Shown here piece by piece: positions 37,147 through 45,592 of a stretch of DNA of 64,000 nt (positions within the stretch are counted from its first letter, which is position 1; each line of letters starts with the position of its first letter). A program made the translations under genes and the position numbers. The DNA is from Acuticoccus yangtzensis (GTDB lineage: Bacteria; Pseudomonadota; Alphaproteobacteria; Rhizobiales; Amorphaceae): positions 62,001 to 126,000 of the forward strand of contig NZ_MJUX01000007.1 of assembly GCF_001927245.1 (NCBI RefSeq), read 5' to 3'. The notes under the pieces are model-generated. The model did no database searches. It saw only the letters and a list, made by a program, of their open reading frames with translations, and was not told where the DNA came from.

Positions 37147-40100
37147 ATGCCCAACAAGATGCTGATCGATGCCATCCACCCGGAGGAGACGCGCGTCGTC
37201 GTCCTCAGAGACAAGCGGGTGGAAGACTTCGACTTCGAGGCTGCTAGCAAGAAGCCCCTTCGCGGTAACATCTACCTCGCGAAAGTGACGCGCGTCGAAC
37301 CTTCGCTGCAGGCCGCGTTCGTCGAATATGGCGGCAACCGCCACGGCTTCCTCGCCTTCAGCGAAATCCACCCCGACTATTACCAGATCCCGCAGGCCGA
37401 CCGTGCGGCGCTTCTCGCCGAAGAGCGGGGCCGGTCCGAGGACGAGGACGACGCGCCGAAGAAGCCGCGCAACAGCCGCCGCCGCACGCCGCGCGGCAGC
37501 GAGCCCAAGGCCGCGCCGAAGGCCGAGACGGCCCCCGCCGAGGCTGAAGACGACACTTCCGAGGCACCGACCGCCGACGCGGCAACGACCGGCACCCCGG
37601 CCGACACCGCCGCCCCCTCGCAGATGGCCGCCGCTACGCCGAGCGTGACCGACAGCGCCGCGAGCGACGCCGACGACGACGCACCGGTGACGCTGGACCG
37701 CGCCATCGCGCAGGTGGAAGCCACCATCGACTCCGAGGCGGCGGCCGCGGTGGACAATCCCGCGCGCGACGTCGAAGTCGCGGGCGAGGCCGAGTCCGCC
37801 GAGGACGCGCCGGGCTCCTCCGACGCTGCGCCCGCCGAAGCGGCGGCCGACGACACGGTGAATGCTGCGACCGACGACGCGGCGCCCGAAGAGGCGCCCG
37901 CCGCTGAAGCTGTGGCCGACGCGGAGGCCCCCGCCGAAGACGAGAAGCCCAAGCGCCGCCGCCGTACGACGACTACCGCCGCCGCGAAGAAGCCCGCCAC
38001 CACCCGCAAGCGCACCACGACCGCCACGAAGAAGCCGGCGACCCGCAAGCCGACGACGAAGAAGTCCGACGACGGCCTCGACACGCCCGTGATGGTCGAC
38101 GACGAGGCGCTGCGCGAAGACGCCGACGACGACACCGTCACCTCCTTCGGTGAGCAGGACGCGCTGGAGGAGATCCCCGAGCGCCGCCGCAGTGCGCCGC
38201 GCCGCCAGTACAAGATCCAGGAGGTGATCAAGCGCCGCCAGATCATCCTGGTTCAGGTCGTCAAGGAAGAGCGCGGCACCAAGGGCGCGGCGCTGACCAC
38301 CTATCTCTCCCTCGCCGGACGCTATTCGGTGCTGATGCCGAACACGGACCGCGGCGGCGGCGTGTCGCGCAAGATCACCGACAACGCCGACCGCAAGCGC
38401 CTGAAGGCGTCCGTCGCCGAGCTGGAAGTGCCGGAGGGCATGGGCATCATCCTGCGCACCGCCGCAGCCGCCCGCACCAAGACCGAGATCAAGCGCGACT
38501 TCGAATATCTCATCCGCATGTGGGAGTCGGTGCGCGACCTGACCTTGTCGTCGATCGCCCCGAAGCTGGTCTACGAGGAAGGCAACCTCGTCAAACGCGC
38601 CATCCGCGATCTCTACAACAAGGAGATCGACGAGGTTTTGGTCTCCGGCGAGAACGCCTATCGTGAAGCCAAAGACTTCATGAAGATGCTGATGCCGTCC
38701 CACGCCAAGAACGTGAAGCGGTATGCCGAGGCGACGCCGATCTTCACGCGCTACGGCGTGGAGCCGCAGCTCGACGCGATGTTCTCCGAGCACGTGAAGC
38801 TGCCGTCCGGCGGTTACCTCGTCATCAACCCGACCGAGGCGCTCGTCTCCATCGACGTGAACTCCGGCCGGTCGACGAAGGAGTCCTCCATCGAGGACAC
38901 GGCGACGAAGACGAACCTCGAAGCCGCCGACGAAGTGGCGCGCCAACTGCGTCTGCGCGACCTCGCCGGGCTGATCGTCATCGACTTCATCGACATGGAC
39001 GACAAGCGCCACAACCGTCAGGTGGAGAAGCGCCTGAAGGACGCGCTGAAGCTCGACCGTTCGCGCATCCAGGTCGGCCGCATCTCCCCGTTCGGCCTGC
39101 TGGAGATGAGCCGCCAGCGCATCCGCCAGGGGATGGTGGAAACGTCGGTGGTGCCGTGCGAAGCGTGCGGTGGGACGGGTCATGTGCGGTCCACCCAGTC
39201 CGTGGCGCTGCACTGCCTGCGCACGCTGGAGGACTACCTCCTCAAGAACTCCGACAACCACGTCACCATCAAGACGTCGGCCACGGTGGCGCTCTACATC
39301 CTCAACCAGAAGCGCCAGCATCTGAGCGAGCTGGAAGAGCGGTTCCAGCTCGAGATCGGCGTGGATGCGGACGAGAGCCTGTCGGGCGCGCATCTTGCGA
39401 TCGTCGCGGGTCCTGCGGTCGACCGGGCGCCGGGCGTGGAGCTGCCGACGACGCAGATCGCGCCGGAAGCCGTCGTCGACGAAGACGAGGACGAGACCGC
39501 CGAGGAGGAGACCACGACCGAAGCGCGCGGCGAGCCGCGGGCCGAAGCGCGTGGCGATACGCAGGGCGACGGTCAGGGCGACCGCTCGTCGCGGCGGCGG
39601 CGTCGTCGGCGCCGGCGCGGTGGCGGCGGTGGTGACGACCGCCGCGGCGACATGCGCGGCGACGAGGACGGTGACAACGGCGAGACCTTCGCCAGAGGCG
39701 CCCGTGACTCCGCGCACGACGACGACGCCGACGAGTCTGCGACCGACGAAACCACCGCGGACGAGCGTGCGGATGGCGACGAGGCCGAGAGCACGCCCGC
39801 CGAAGTCGCGGCCGAAGGCACCGCAGAGGCGGATGATCGCGCCGAGTTCGACAGCGAGGACGACGACCGCCGCGGGCGCCGCCGTCGTGGCCGCCGGGGT
39901 GGCCGCCGTCATCGCCGCGAGGACGAGGACGACACCGGCGAGACCGAGACGGTGACCGCCGACGCCGCAGAGGACGCCGTCTCCGACACCGCTGTCGCTG
40001 CCGATGAGGACGCCGTCGCTGAGGACGTCGCCGCCGGCGAGGCTGAGGACACCCGGGCGGAAGCCGACACCGGGGCAGAAGCCGAGGCTCGCCCGGCGGA

Positions 40101-40326
40101 AGCCGAGGAAGCCGCGCCGGAGCGGAAATCGGCGCCGCGCCAGCGCCGTTCCGGCTGGTGGCAGTCGTCGGCCTCGTCGCCCGAGCTTCCGGCCGTGCCC
40201 CAAGCGGCCCCCGCGGAAGCCGAGGTCGAGGCGAGCCCCGCCGCGAGCGACGAGGCCGCACCGGAGGACAAGTCCGAGCAGCCCCAGCGCCGCGCCGGCT
40301 GGTGGCAGCGCCGGTCCTTCTTCTGA
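37147..40326 (+). CDS. rne: Ribonuclease E
   Basis: A 1059-residue endoribonuclease, core of the RNA degradosome. The S1 domain starts at the N-terminus (RGNIYLAKVTRVEPSLQAAFVEYGG) but is interrupted from about residue 100 to 352 by an Ala/Glu/Asp-rich insertion with histone-like Lys/Thr tracts. The DNase I-like domain has the catalytic Asp residues in SIDVNSG (about 569) and IDFIDMDD (about 615), and the Zn-link is PCEACGGTG (about 670). After residue 780 the tail is disordered, alternating Arg-rich and acidic blocks. It ends with two GWW motifs (G1003 and G1051). The amidase is divergent. Confidence 0.97.
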   Translation: MPNKMLIDAIHPEETRVVVLRDKRVEDFDFEAASKKPLRGNIYLAKVTRVEPSLQAAFVEYGGNRHGFLAFSEIHPDYYQIPQADRAALLAEERGRSEDEDDAPKKPRNSRRRTPRGSEPKAAPKAETAPAEAEDDTSEAPTADAATTGTPADTAAPSQMAAATPSVTDSAASDADDDAPVTLDRAIAQVEATIDSEAAAAVDNPARDVEVAGEAESAEDAPGSSDAAPAEAAADDTVNAATDDAAPEEAPAAEAVADAEAPAEDEKPKRRRRTTTTAAAKKPATTRKRTTTATKKPATRKPTTKKSDDGLDTPVMVDDEALREDADDDTVTSFGEQDALEEIPERRRSAPRRQYKIQEVIKRRQIILVQVVKEERGTKGAALTTYLSLAGRYSVLMPNTDRGGGVSRKITDNADRKRLKASVAELEVPEGMGIILRTAAAARTKTEIKRDFEYLIRMWESVRDLTLSSIAPKLVYEEGNLVKRAIRDLYNKEIDEVLVSGENAYREAKDFMKMLMPSHAKNVKRYAEATPIFTRYGVEPQLDAMFSEHVKLPSGGYLVINPTEALVSIDVNSGRSTKESSIEDTATKTNLEAADEVARQLRLRDLAGLIVIDFIDMDDKRHNRQVEKRLKDALKLDRSRIQVGRISPFGLLEMSRQRIRQGMVETSVVPCEACGGTGHVRSTQSVALHCLRTLEDYLLKNSDNHVTIKTSATVALYILNQKRQHLSELEERFQLEIGVDADESLSGAHLAIVAGPAVDRAPGVELPTTQIAPEAVVDEDEDETAEEETTTEARGEPRAEARGDTQGDGQGDRSSRRRRRRRRRGGGGGDDRRGDMRGDEDGDNGETFARGARDSAHDDDADESATDETTADERADGDEAESTPAEVAAEGTAEADDRAEFDSEDDDRRGRRRRGRRGGRRHRREDEDDTGETETVTADAAEDAVSDTAVAADEDAVAEDVAAGEAEDTRAEADTGAEAEARPAEAEEAAPERKSAPRQRRSGWWQSSASSPELPAVPQAAPAEAEVEASPAASDEAAPEDKSEQPQRRAGWWQRRSFF

Positions 40327-40815
40327 TCGGACGCCCGGCCGCAGGAGACGCGAAACGGGTGCGGGGCGCAGAACGCCCCCCGCATCCGCTTCGTGCGTCG
40401 AGAGGCGCCGCCTGCACGGGTGGCCTCGGTTCGGCGGCCGCGAACGGTGGTCCGCACCGCTGCACCTGCGACGCGGTGCCGTCCGATCGGGCACAGTGGA
40501 CCCGGCCACAGCGGCGCGGTCCAGCCGGATCCGGGCAACAGGCCGTCCATGACGCCCCTCGCGCAGGTCCGGCGACCGACCGCGGGCGCCTTCGGAACCA
40601 GCGCGGCAACCGCTCGTGAAGACGCAATTCGGCAGTGCCGCGGAGCGCCGAGCCGCGCGCCCCGGCGGCCGGCACTGAGCCGCCAGCCAGACCCCGGCCC
40701 GCTCGCCACGCGGCGCGCGGGTCAAGCGAATGTGAGGGCTGCGCCAACGCGCGTCCTTTCGGCGCCCCCGGCCGCAGGCTATCGAAGCAAACGCACCAAA
40801 CGCAAAAGGTTGATT
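40327..40815. other. Intergenic region rne / dsbA-like
   Basis: About 490 bases without a recognisable gene. A GC-rich imperfect hairpin at 40356-40388 follows rne by 30 nt and may help end its transcript, though it has no T-run. The remainder shows only Arg/Pro/Ala-rich chance frames. The last 40 bases before 40816 are A-rich. Confidence 0.5.
40356..40388 (+). terminator. Possible hairpin terminator after rne
   Basis: CGGGTGCGGGGCG can pair with CGCCCC-CCGCATCCG around a short loop with minor irregularities. It sits 30 nt past the rne stop. There is no downstream T-run, so termination would be weak or Rho-assisted. Confidence 0.35.
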
Positions 40816-41583
40816 ATGGTCCGCCCCCTCATTGCACTGGCTGCCGTGGCGTCCGTGGCGGCGCTGTCGCCCGCACCGCTCGCCGCGCAGGACGCAGGGG
40901 GCGCCTCCGCCCTCACCCGCGCCGACGTGGAAACCATCGTGCGCGAGTATCTCATCGCCAATCCCGAAGTGCTGGAAGAAGCCTTCACCGCCCTTCAGGT
41001 GAAGCGCCAGGAACAGGCCCAGAGCGAACGCGCCGAGGCCCTCGCCCTCGTCCGGGACGATCTGGAGAGCGGCCAATATGGTGCCGTCCTCGGCAACCCC
41101 GAGGGCGACGTCACCATGGTGGAATTCTTCGACTATAATTGCGGCTATTGCCGCCGCGCCCTCAGCGACATGCACGACCTCATCGAGAGCGACCCGAACC
41201 TTCGCGTCGTGATGATGGAGCTTCCGGTGCTGGGCGAAGGCTCGGTCCGCGCCGCCGCCGTCTCCATCGCCGTCATGAAGGTCGCGCCCGGATCCTACGC
41301 CGCCTTCCACGACGCGCTTCTATCCACCGACGGGCGCGCCGACGACGAGGCCGCCTTCGCCGTGGTCGACGAGCTCGGCCTGCCGCGCGAGGAGATCGAG
41401 GTCGCCATGCGCTCGGACGCGGTGCGCGAGGTGGTGAGCGAGAGCACCCGCATGGCGCGCCTCTTGCAAATCGAAGGAACGCCGTCCTACGTGATCGGCG
41501 GTGCCGTCGAGCAGGGCGCCGTCGGCGTCGACCAGCTCCGCGCGCGCATCAATCAACAGCGCTGCGGCGCCGACGCCTGCTGA
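40816..41583 (+). CDS. DsbA-family thiol-disulfide oxidoreductase (exported)
   Basis: A 255-residue periplasmic protein. The signal peptide runs to about residue 25 (LSPAPLAAQ). A helical N-terminal extension (TIVREYLIANPEVLEEAFTALQ) is followed by a thioredoxin-fold domain with active-site CGYC in FFDYNCGYCRRAL and the cis-Pro loop EGTPSYVIGG. This is the layout of the Com1/BcfH/ScsC-like DsbA group with an N-terminal oligomerisation segment. It should oxidise or isomerise disulfides. The ATG at 40816 has AAGG seven bases upstream. A hairpin terminator follows 95 nt after the stop. Confidence 0.92.
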   Translation: MVRPLIALAAVASVAALSPAPLAAQDAGGASALTRADVETIVREYLIANPEVLEEAFTALQVKRQEQAQSERAEALALVRDDLESGQYGAVLGNPEGDVTMVEFFDYNCGYCRRALSDMHDLIESDPNLRVVMMELPVLGEGSVRAAAVSIAVMKVAPGSYAAFHDALLSTDGRADDEAAFAVVDELGLPREEIEVAMRSDAVREVVSESTRMARLLQIEGTPSYVIGGAVEQGAVGVDQLRARINQQRCGADAC

Positions 41584-41677
41584 CTCCCGGCTCGCTCTTG
41601 GACCTTGGCGCATGATCGCCTAGGTAGGCGGGGATGGCGGTCGAAACCATGCGGTTTGCGCCTTCCTGACAATAGTT

Positions 41678-41709
41678 GCGTCCGTTATTGAAACGGACGC
41701 TTATCTTTA
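41678..41709 (+). terminator. Hairpin with T-rich tail after the dsbA-like gene
   Basis: GCGTCCGTT and AACGGACGC form a perfect 9-bp stem with loop ATTGA, followed by TTATCTTTAT at 41701-41710. This fits an intrinsic terminator for the upstream gene. It also lies about 95 nt before accB, so a role in the accB leader is possible. Confidence 0.6.
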
Positions 41710-41796
41710 TCACTTCGCGGTTCGGGCCGGTCGCCGGTCCCAATCCGCCTTGCGAGATGAAAGGCCTCGACCCGCCTTTGGGTCCCGTTGAACGCG

Positions 41797-42240
41797 ATGG
41801 CAGATACACCCCCTATTGACGAAGCGGCCATTCGGACGATCGCCGCTTTGCTGCATGAGACGGACCTTTCGGAAATCGAGATCGTCCATGGCGAGACGAA
41901 GCTGCGCGTCGCGCGCCATGTGAGCACCACGGCCGTTTCCGTCGCTCCCGCCCCCGTGGCCGCGCCCTCCCCGACCGCGCCCGCGTCCGGCCCGGCAAAA
42001 TCGCCGGAAGGGGCCGTTCTGTCGCCGATGGTCGGCACGGCCTACCGCGCGCCCGAACCCGGTGCGCGCCCATTCGTCGACATCGGCGACACGGTCCGCG
42101 TCGGCCAGGTGATCATGATCGTCGAGGCCATGAAGACGATGAACCAGATCATCGCTGAGCGGGCGGGCACGGTGACGGGCATCTTCGTCGAGGACGGCCA
42201 GCCCGTCGAATACGGCGAGCCTTTGCTGGCGATCGCTTAA
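41797..42240 (+). CDS. accB: Acetyl-CoA carboxylase biotin carboxyl carrier protein
   Basis: A 147-residue BCCP that carries CO2 on biotin between biotin carboxylase and carboxyltransferase in fatty-acid synthesis. The N-terminal helical part (AAIRTIAALLHETDLSEIEIVHG) binds the carboxylase; a Pro/Ala linker follows; the biotinyl domain has the target Lys in VEAMKTMNQI. ATG at 41797 is used. A TTG three codons earlier is possible, and neither start has a clear Shine-Dalgarno. The stop is one base before the accC ATG, so the two are coupled. Confidence 0.95.
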   Translation: MADTPPIDEAAIRTIAALLHETDLSEIEIVHGETKLRVARHVSTTAVSVAPAPVAAPSPTAPASGPAKSPEGAVLSPMVGTAYRAPEPGARPFVDIGDTVRVGQVIMIVEAMKTMNQIIAERAGTVTGIFVEDGQPVEYGEPLLAIA

Positions 42241-42241
42241 G

Positions 42242-43588
42242 ATGTTCCGCAAAGTGCTCATCGCGAACCGCGGTGAGATCGCGCTTCGCGTCCAACGGGC
42301 CTGCAAGGAGCTCGGCATCGCGACGGTTGCGATCCACTCCACCGCGGACGTCGACGCCATGCACGTGCGCCTTGCCGACGAGTCCGTCTGCATCGGCCCG
42401 GCCTCCGCGTCCGACAGCTACCTCAACATTCCCGCCATCGTCGCGGCCTGCGAGATCACCGGGGCGGACGCCGTCCACCCGGGCTACGGCTTCCTGTCCG
42501 AGAACGCCCGCTTCGCGGAGATCCTGGAGGCGCACGACATCGCCTTCATCGGCCCGACGCCGGAGCAGATCCGCGTGATGGGCGACAAGATCGAGGCGAA
42601 GAAGACCGCCAAGGCGCTCGGCATCCCGGTCGTTCCGGGCTCCGAAGGTGCCGTGCGCTCCGAGGCGGAGTTGCGCGCCGTGGCGGCCGAGATCGGCTAT
42701 CCGGTGCTCATCAAGGCGTCGGCCGGTGGCGGCGGTCGCGGCATGGTGGTCGCCCGCTCGGCGGACGAGATCGTCCAGGCCGCCCAGCGCGCCCGCTCAG
42801 AGGCGAAGGCCGCCTTCGGCAACGACGACGTCTACCTGGAAAAATATCTTACCACGCCGCGCCACATCGAGATCCAGGTGATGGGCGACGGCCAAGGCCA
42901 CGCGGTGGCGCTCGGCGAACGCGACTGCTCGCTGCAGCGCAGGCACCAGAAGGTGTGGGAAGAGGCCCGCTCACCCGCCCTCGACGACGCCCAGCGCGCC
43001 AGGATCTACGACACCTGCGCCAAGGCGATGGCCGACATGCGCTATCGCGGCGCCGGCACCATCGAGTTCCTGTGGGAGAACGGCGAGTTCTACTTCATCG
43101 AGATGAACACCCGCCTGCAGGTGGAGCATCCGGTGACGGAGATGATCACCGGGATCGACCTCGTTCACGCGCAGATCAGGGTTGCATCAGGCGGGAAGCT
43201 CGGCTTCGACCAGAAGGACATCGTCTTCAACGGCCACGCGATCGAGTGCCGTGTGAACGCCGAGCACCCCAGGACATTCGTCCCCTCCCCCGGCACGATC
43301 ACGCATTATCACCCGCCCGGCGGGCTCGGCGTGCGCGTCGACTCGGCGGTCTACCAGGGCTACCGGATCCCCCCATATTACGATAGCCTCATCGGCAAGC
43401 TGATCGTCCACGGCAACAGCCGTGTGGAATGCCTGATGCGGCTGCGTCGCGCGCTGGACGAATTCGTGGTGGATGGGATCGAGTCCACCCTCCCACTCTT
43501 CCGGGAGCTTGTGCAGGATCCGGATATCGCCAACGGGGCGTACGACATTCACTGGCTGGAATCGTTCCTGTCACGAGGGAGTGTATGA
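42242..43588 (+). CDS. accC: Acetyl-CoA carboxylase biotin carboxylase subunit
   Basis: A 448-residue ATP-grasp enzyme that carboxylates biotin on AccB. Visible are [14 protein letters not shown] at the N-terminus, the ATP-binding glycine loop [14 protein letters not shown], the catalytic [11 protein letters not shown] region with the CSLQRRHQK motif, and [16 protein letters not shown]. Length matches the family. It begins one base after accB and its stop overlaps the aat start in an ATGA, so accB-accC-aat form one operon. Confidence 0.98.
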   Translation: MFRKVLIANRGEIALRVQRACKELGIATVAIHSTADVDAMHVRLADESVCIGPASASDSYLNIPAIVAACEITGADAVHPGYGFLSENARFAEILEAHDIAFIGPTPEQIRVMGDKIEAKKTAKALGIPVVPGSEGAVRSEAELRAVAAEIGYPVLIKASAGGGGRGMVVARSADEIVQAAQRARSEAKAAFGNDDVYLEKYLTTPRHIEIQVMGDGQGHAVALGERDCSLQRRHQKVWEEARSPALDDAQRARIYDTCAKAMADMRYRGAGTIEFLWENGEFYFIEMNTRLQVEHPVTEMITGIDLVHAQIRVASGGKLGFDQKDIVFNGHAIECRVNAEHPRTFVPSPGTITHYHPPGGLGVRVDSAVYQGYRIPPYYDSLIGKLIVHGNSRVECLMRLRRALDEFVVDGIESTLPLFRELVQDPDIANGAYDIHWLESFLSRGSV

Positions 43589-44256
43589 CGGCACCGGACA
43601 ACATCGTCCTCGAGATCACGCCTGAGGTTCTCCTGAAGGCTTATGCCTGCGGGATTTTCCCGATGGCCGAATCGGCGGACGATCCGGGCCTTTATTGGAT
43701 CGAACCAGAGCGGCGGGGCATCCTGCCGCTCGATTCATTTCACGTCCCCCGCCGCCTCGCCCGTCTCGTCCGGCAGGAGAAGTTCGAGGTGCGGGTGGAC
43801 CACGACTTCACCGGCGTCATCGAAGGGTGCGCGGCGCCCGGCCCCGGCCGGCAACGCACGTGGATCAACGGGCGCATCCAGCAGCTCTACGTGGCGCTGC
43901 ACCAGATGGGACAGGCCCATTCGGTCGAGACCTATCTGAACGGGCAACTCGTCGGCGGCCTCTACGGCGTGCGCCTCGGCGGCGCCTTCTTCGGGGAATC
44001 GATGTTCTCCGTGGTGCGCGAAGCGTCGAAGGTGGCGCTGGTGCATCTCGCCGGGCGCCTGGTCAAGGGCGGCTTCACGCTGCTCGACGCGCAGTTCATC
44101 ACCGACCACCTCAGCCAGTTCGGCGCCACCGAGGTCAGCCGCCGCCGCTATCAGGCCCTGCTGGACGAGGCGACGCGCTATCCCGGCGACTTCCAGCCCG
44201 GCGTCGCCCTCAGCGGCGAGGAGGTTCTCGCCGCTCTCAAATCCGCGCACCCGTAA
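43585..44256 (+). CDS. aat: Leucyl/phenylalanyl-tRNA-protein transferase
   Basis: A 223-residue enzyme that adds Leu or Phe to the N-terminus of proteins beginning with Arg or Lys, marking them for ClpAP (N-degron pathway). The characteristic segments are [45 protein letters not shown] and [11 protein letters not shown], followed by [16 protein letters not shown]. The start overlaps the accC stop (ATGA at 43585-43588). This position downstream of accC is usual in Hyphomicrobiales. Confidence 0.96.
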   Translation: MTAPDNIVLEITPEVLLKAYACGIFPMAESADDPGLYWIEPERRGILPLDSFHVPRRLARLVRQEKFEVRVDHDFTGVIEGCAAPGPGRQRTWINGRIQQLYVALHQMGQAHSVETYLNGQLVGGLYGVRLGGAFFGESMFSVVREASKVALVHLAGRLVKGGFTLLDAQFITDHLSQFGATEVSRRRYQALLDEATRYPGDFQPGVALSGEEVLAALKSAHP

Positions 44257-44283
44257 GAAGCGCGCGGCGGGCGGAGGACGACT

Positions 44284-44823
44284 TCAGTCCTCCAGATTGT
44301 CGGGATCGATATATTCTTCGTCGAGGTTGATGCGCGGCTGGCGGAAGGGACGCGGCTTCGGGATCGGGAACCAGCCTTCAGGCCGCTCCAGAACGCCCAT
44401 CTCGTCCTGCGCATATTGGTCGACGTTGAAGCCCGGCGGCGGCGCCACCTCGGTGCGCACGGCGCAGTCCTTCAGCCACACGTCATAAACCGGGTGCTCC
44501 ACGGCGTTCAGGCCGGGGCTGGCGGCGAACATCCACCCGGTGAAAATGCGGCGGATGCGGCTGTCCAGCGTGATCTCGTCGACCTCGGCGAACACCACCG
44601 TGTTCGGCTCCTCGGTCGGCGGCTGGGTCTGGCAGGTGCGCGGCGTCACGCGCAGCGCACCGAACTGCACCGTCTCGTTGATGTAGACGTCGAAGGAGAT
44701 GATGCGGCCGGTCACCTTGTCGAGGCCGGAGAAGACCGCGATCGGGTTCTCGATCGGCTCCGCCGCCGCGGGCTGCGCAGCCGCCAGCGTGGCCAGGAGG
44801 ACAGGGACGGCAAGACGGAACAT
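44284..44823 (-). CDS. DUF2155 domain exported protein
   Basis: A 179-residue protein with an N-terminal signal peptide (VPVLLATLAAAQPAAA) and the DUF2155 core: FSGLDKVTGRIISFDVYINETVQFGALRVTPRTC, then VFAEVDEI and RRIFTGWMFAASPGLNAVEHPVYDVWLKDC. Two Cys (in TPRTC and LKDC) could pair. The family is found mostly in alphaproteobacteria next to aat and has no known function. ATG at 44823 has GAGG six bases upstream; the GTG just before it is too close. It is convergent with aat, 27 nt apart. Confidence 0.9.
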   Translation of the reverse strand: MFRLAVPVLLATLAAAQPAAAEPIENPIAVFSGLDKVTGRIISFDVYINETVQFGALRVTPRTCQTQPPTEEPNTVVFAEVDEITLDSRIRRIFTGWMFAASPGLNAVEHPVYDVWLKDCAVRTEVAPPPGFNVDQYAQDEMGVLERPEGWFPIPKPRPFRQPRINLDEEYIDPDNLED

Positions 44824-44831
44824 CACAGGCC

Positions 44832-45590
44832 TCAGATCGCGTAGGCTTCAAAGCGAAGGCGGATATAGTCCGCGGTCCAGACGCCCTTGTCGTCGCGCAG
44901 GATTGGCGCCAGCAGCGTCTCCGCGGCCTCCAGGACGGACGACCGGGCGGACCCCGCTTCGGCAAGATATGGCGTCATGAAGGTTTCGATCCAACCTTTG
45001 AGGCCGGTTTCGGGCAACAGCGTCGGCCGCGGGACGAGGACGCAGCGCGCGACCTCGAAGCCCGCTCCTTCGAGCAGCGTACGGTATCCCTCGGGCGTCG
45101 GGAAATACCACGGGTCGGCGAGGCTCGGGCTCACCCCGAACCGCGGCGCGAGGGCCGCCAGCGCGGTGCGCAGCGCGGCCACATTGCCGTGCCCGCCGAA
45201 CTCGCCGACGAAGCGGCCGCCTCGCTTCAGCGCCCGCCGCACGCCGGTCGCCACCGCTTCGGCATCGCGCATCCAATGCAGCGCCGCGTTGGAGAAGACC
45301 GCGTCGAACTCACCGTCGAAATCCAGCGCCATTCCGTCGCCTAAACGCGCATCGATCCCGCGCGACGTCGCGGCGCGCACGAAGTCGATGCTGGAATCGA
45401 GGCCGGTCACTTCGGAGCCGGCGGCGGCGATGCGCTGGGTCAGCACGCCGTCGCCGCAGCCGAGGTCCAGGATGCGCTCGCCAGGGCGCGGGGCCAGCCA
45501 CTCGAAGATGCCTTCGGCTAGGTCCGACACGAACCGCGCATTGGCATCGTAGGTCGCGGCCGACCACGTTTGGACGGGCGCATTCTCCAT
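44832..45590 (-). CDS. Class I SAM-dependent methyltransferase (trans-aconitate methyltransferase-like)
   Basis: A 252-residue methyltransferase. The AdoMet-binding motif I is ILDLGCGDGVLTQRIAAAG, motif II acidic residue is in VTGLDSS, and DAVFSNAALHWMRD resembles the Tam/biotin-synthesis group. It has no membrane segment; the substrate is not known. The ATG at 45590 comes two bases after the valS stop codon, so it is translated from the valS message. Such coupling does not by itself imply a tRNA role. Its 3' end lies nine bases before the DUF2155 start codon, on the same strand, so all three may share a transcript. Confidence 0.85.
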   Translation of the reverse strand: MENAPVQTWSAATYDANARFVSDLAEGIFEWLAPRPGERILDLGCGDGVLTQRIAAAGSEVTGLDSSIDFVRAATSRGIDARLGDGMALDFDGEFDAVFSNAALHWMRDAEAVATGVRRALKRGGRFVGEFGGHGNVAALRTALAALAPRFGVSPSLADPWYFPTPEGYRTLLEGAGFEVARCVLVPRPTLLPETGLKGWIETFMTPYLAEAGSARSSVLEAAETLLAPILRDDKGVWTADYIRLRFEAYAI

Positions 45591-45592
45591 CG

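Noticed and set aside
36931-41310. A 1459-codon open frame on the minus strand opposite rne
   Set aside because: It lies antisense to the clearly coding rne and gives a low-complexity Arg/Gly/Val translation without domains. Such frames arise from the GC-rich third positions of rne.
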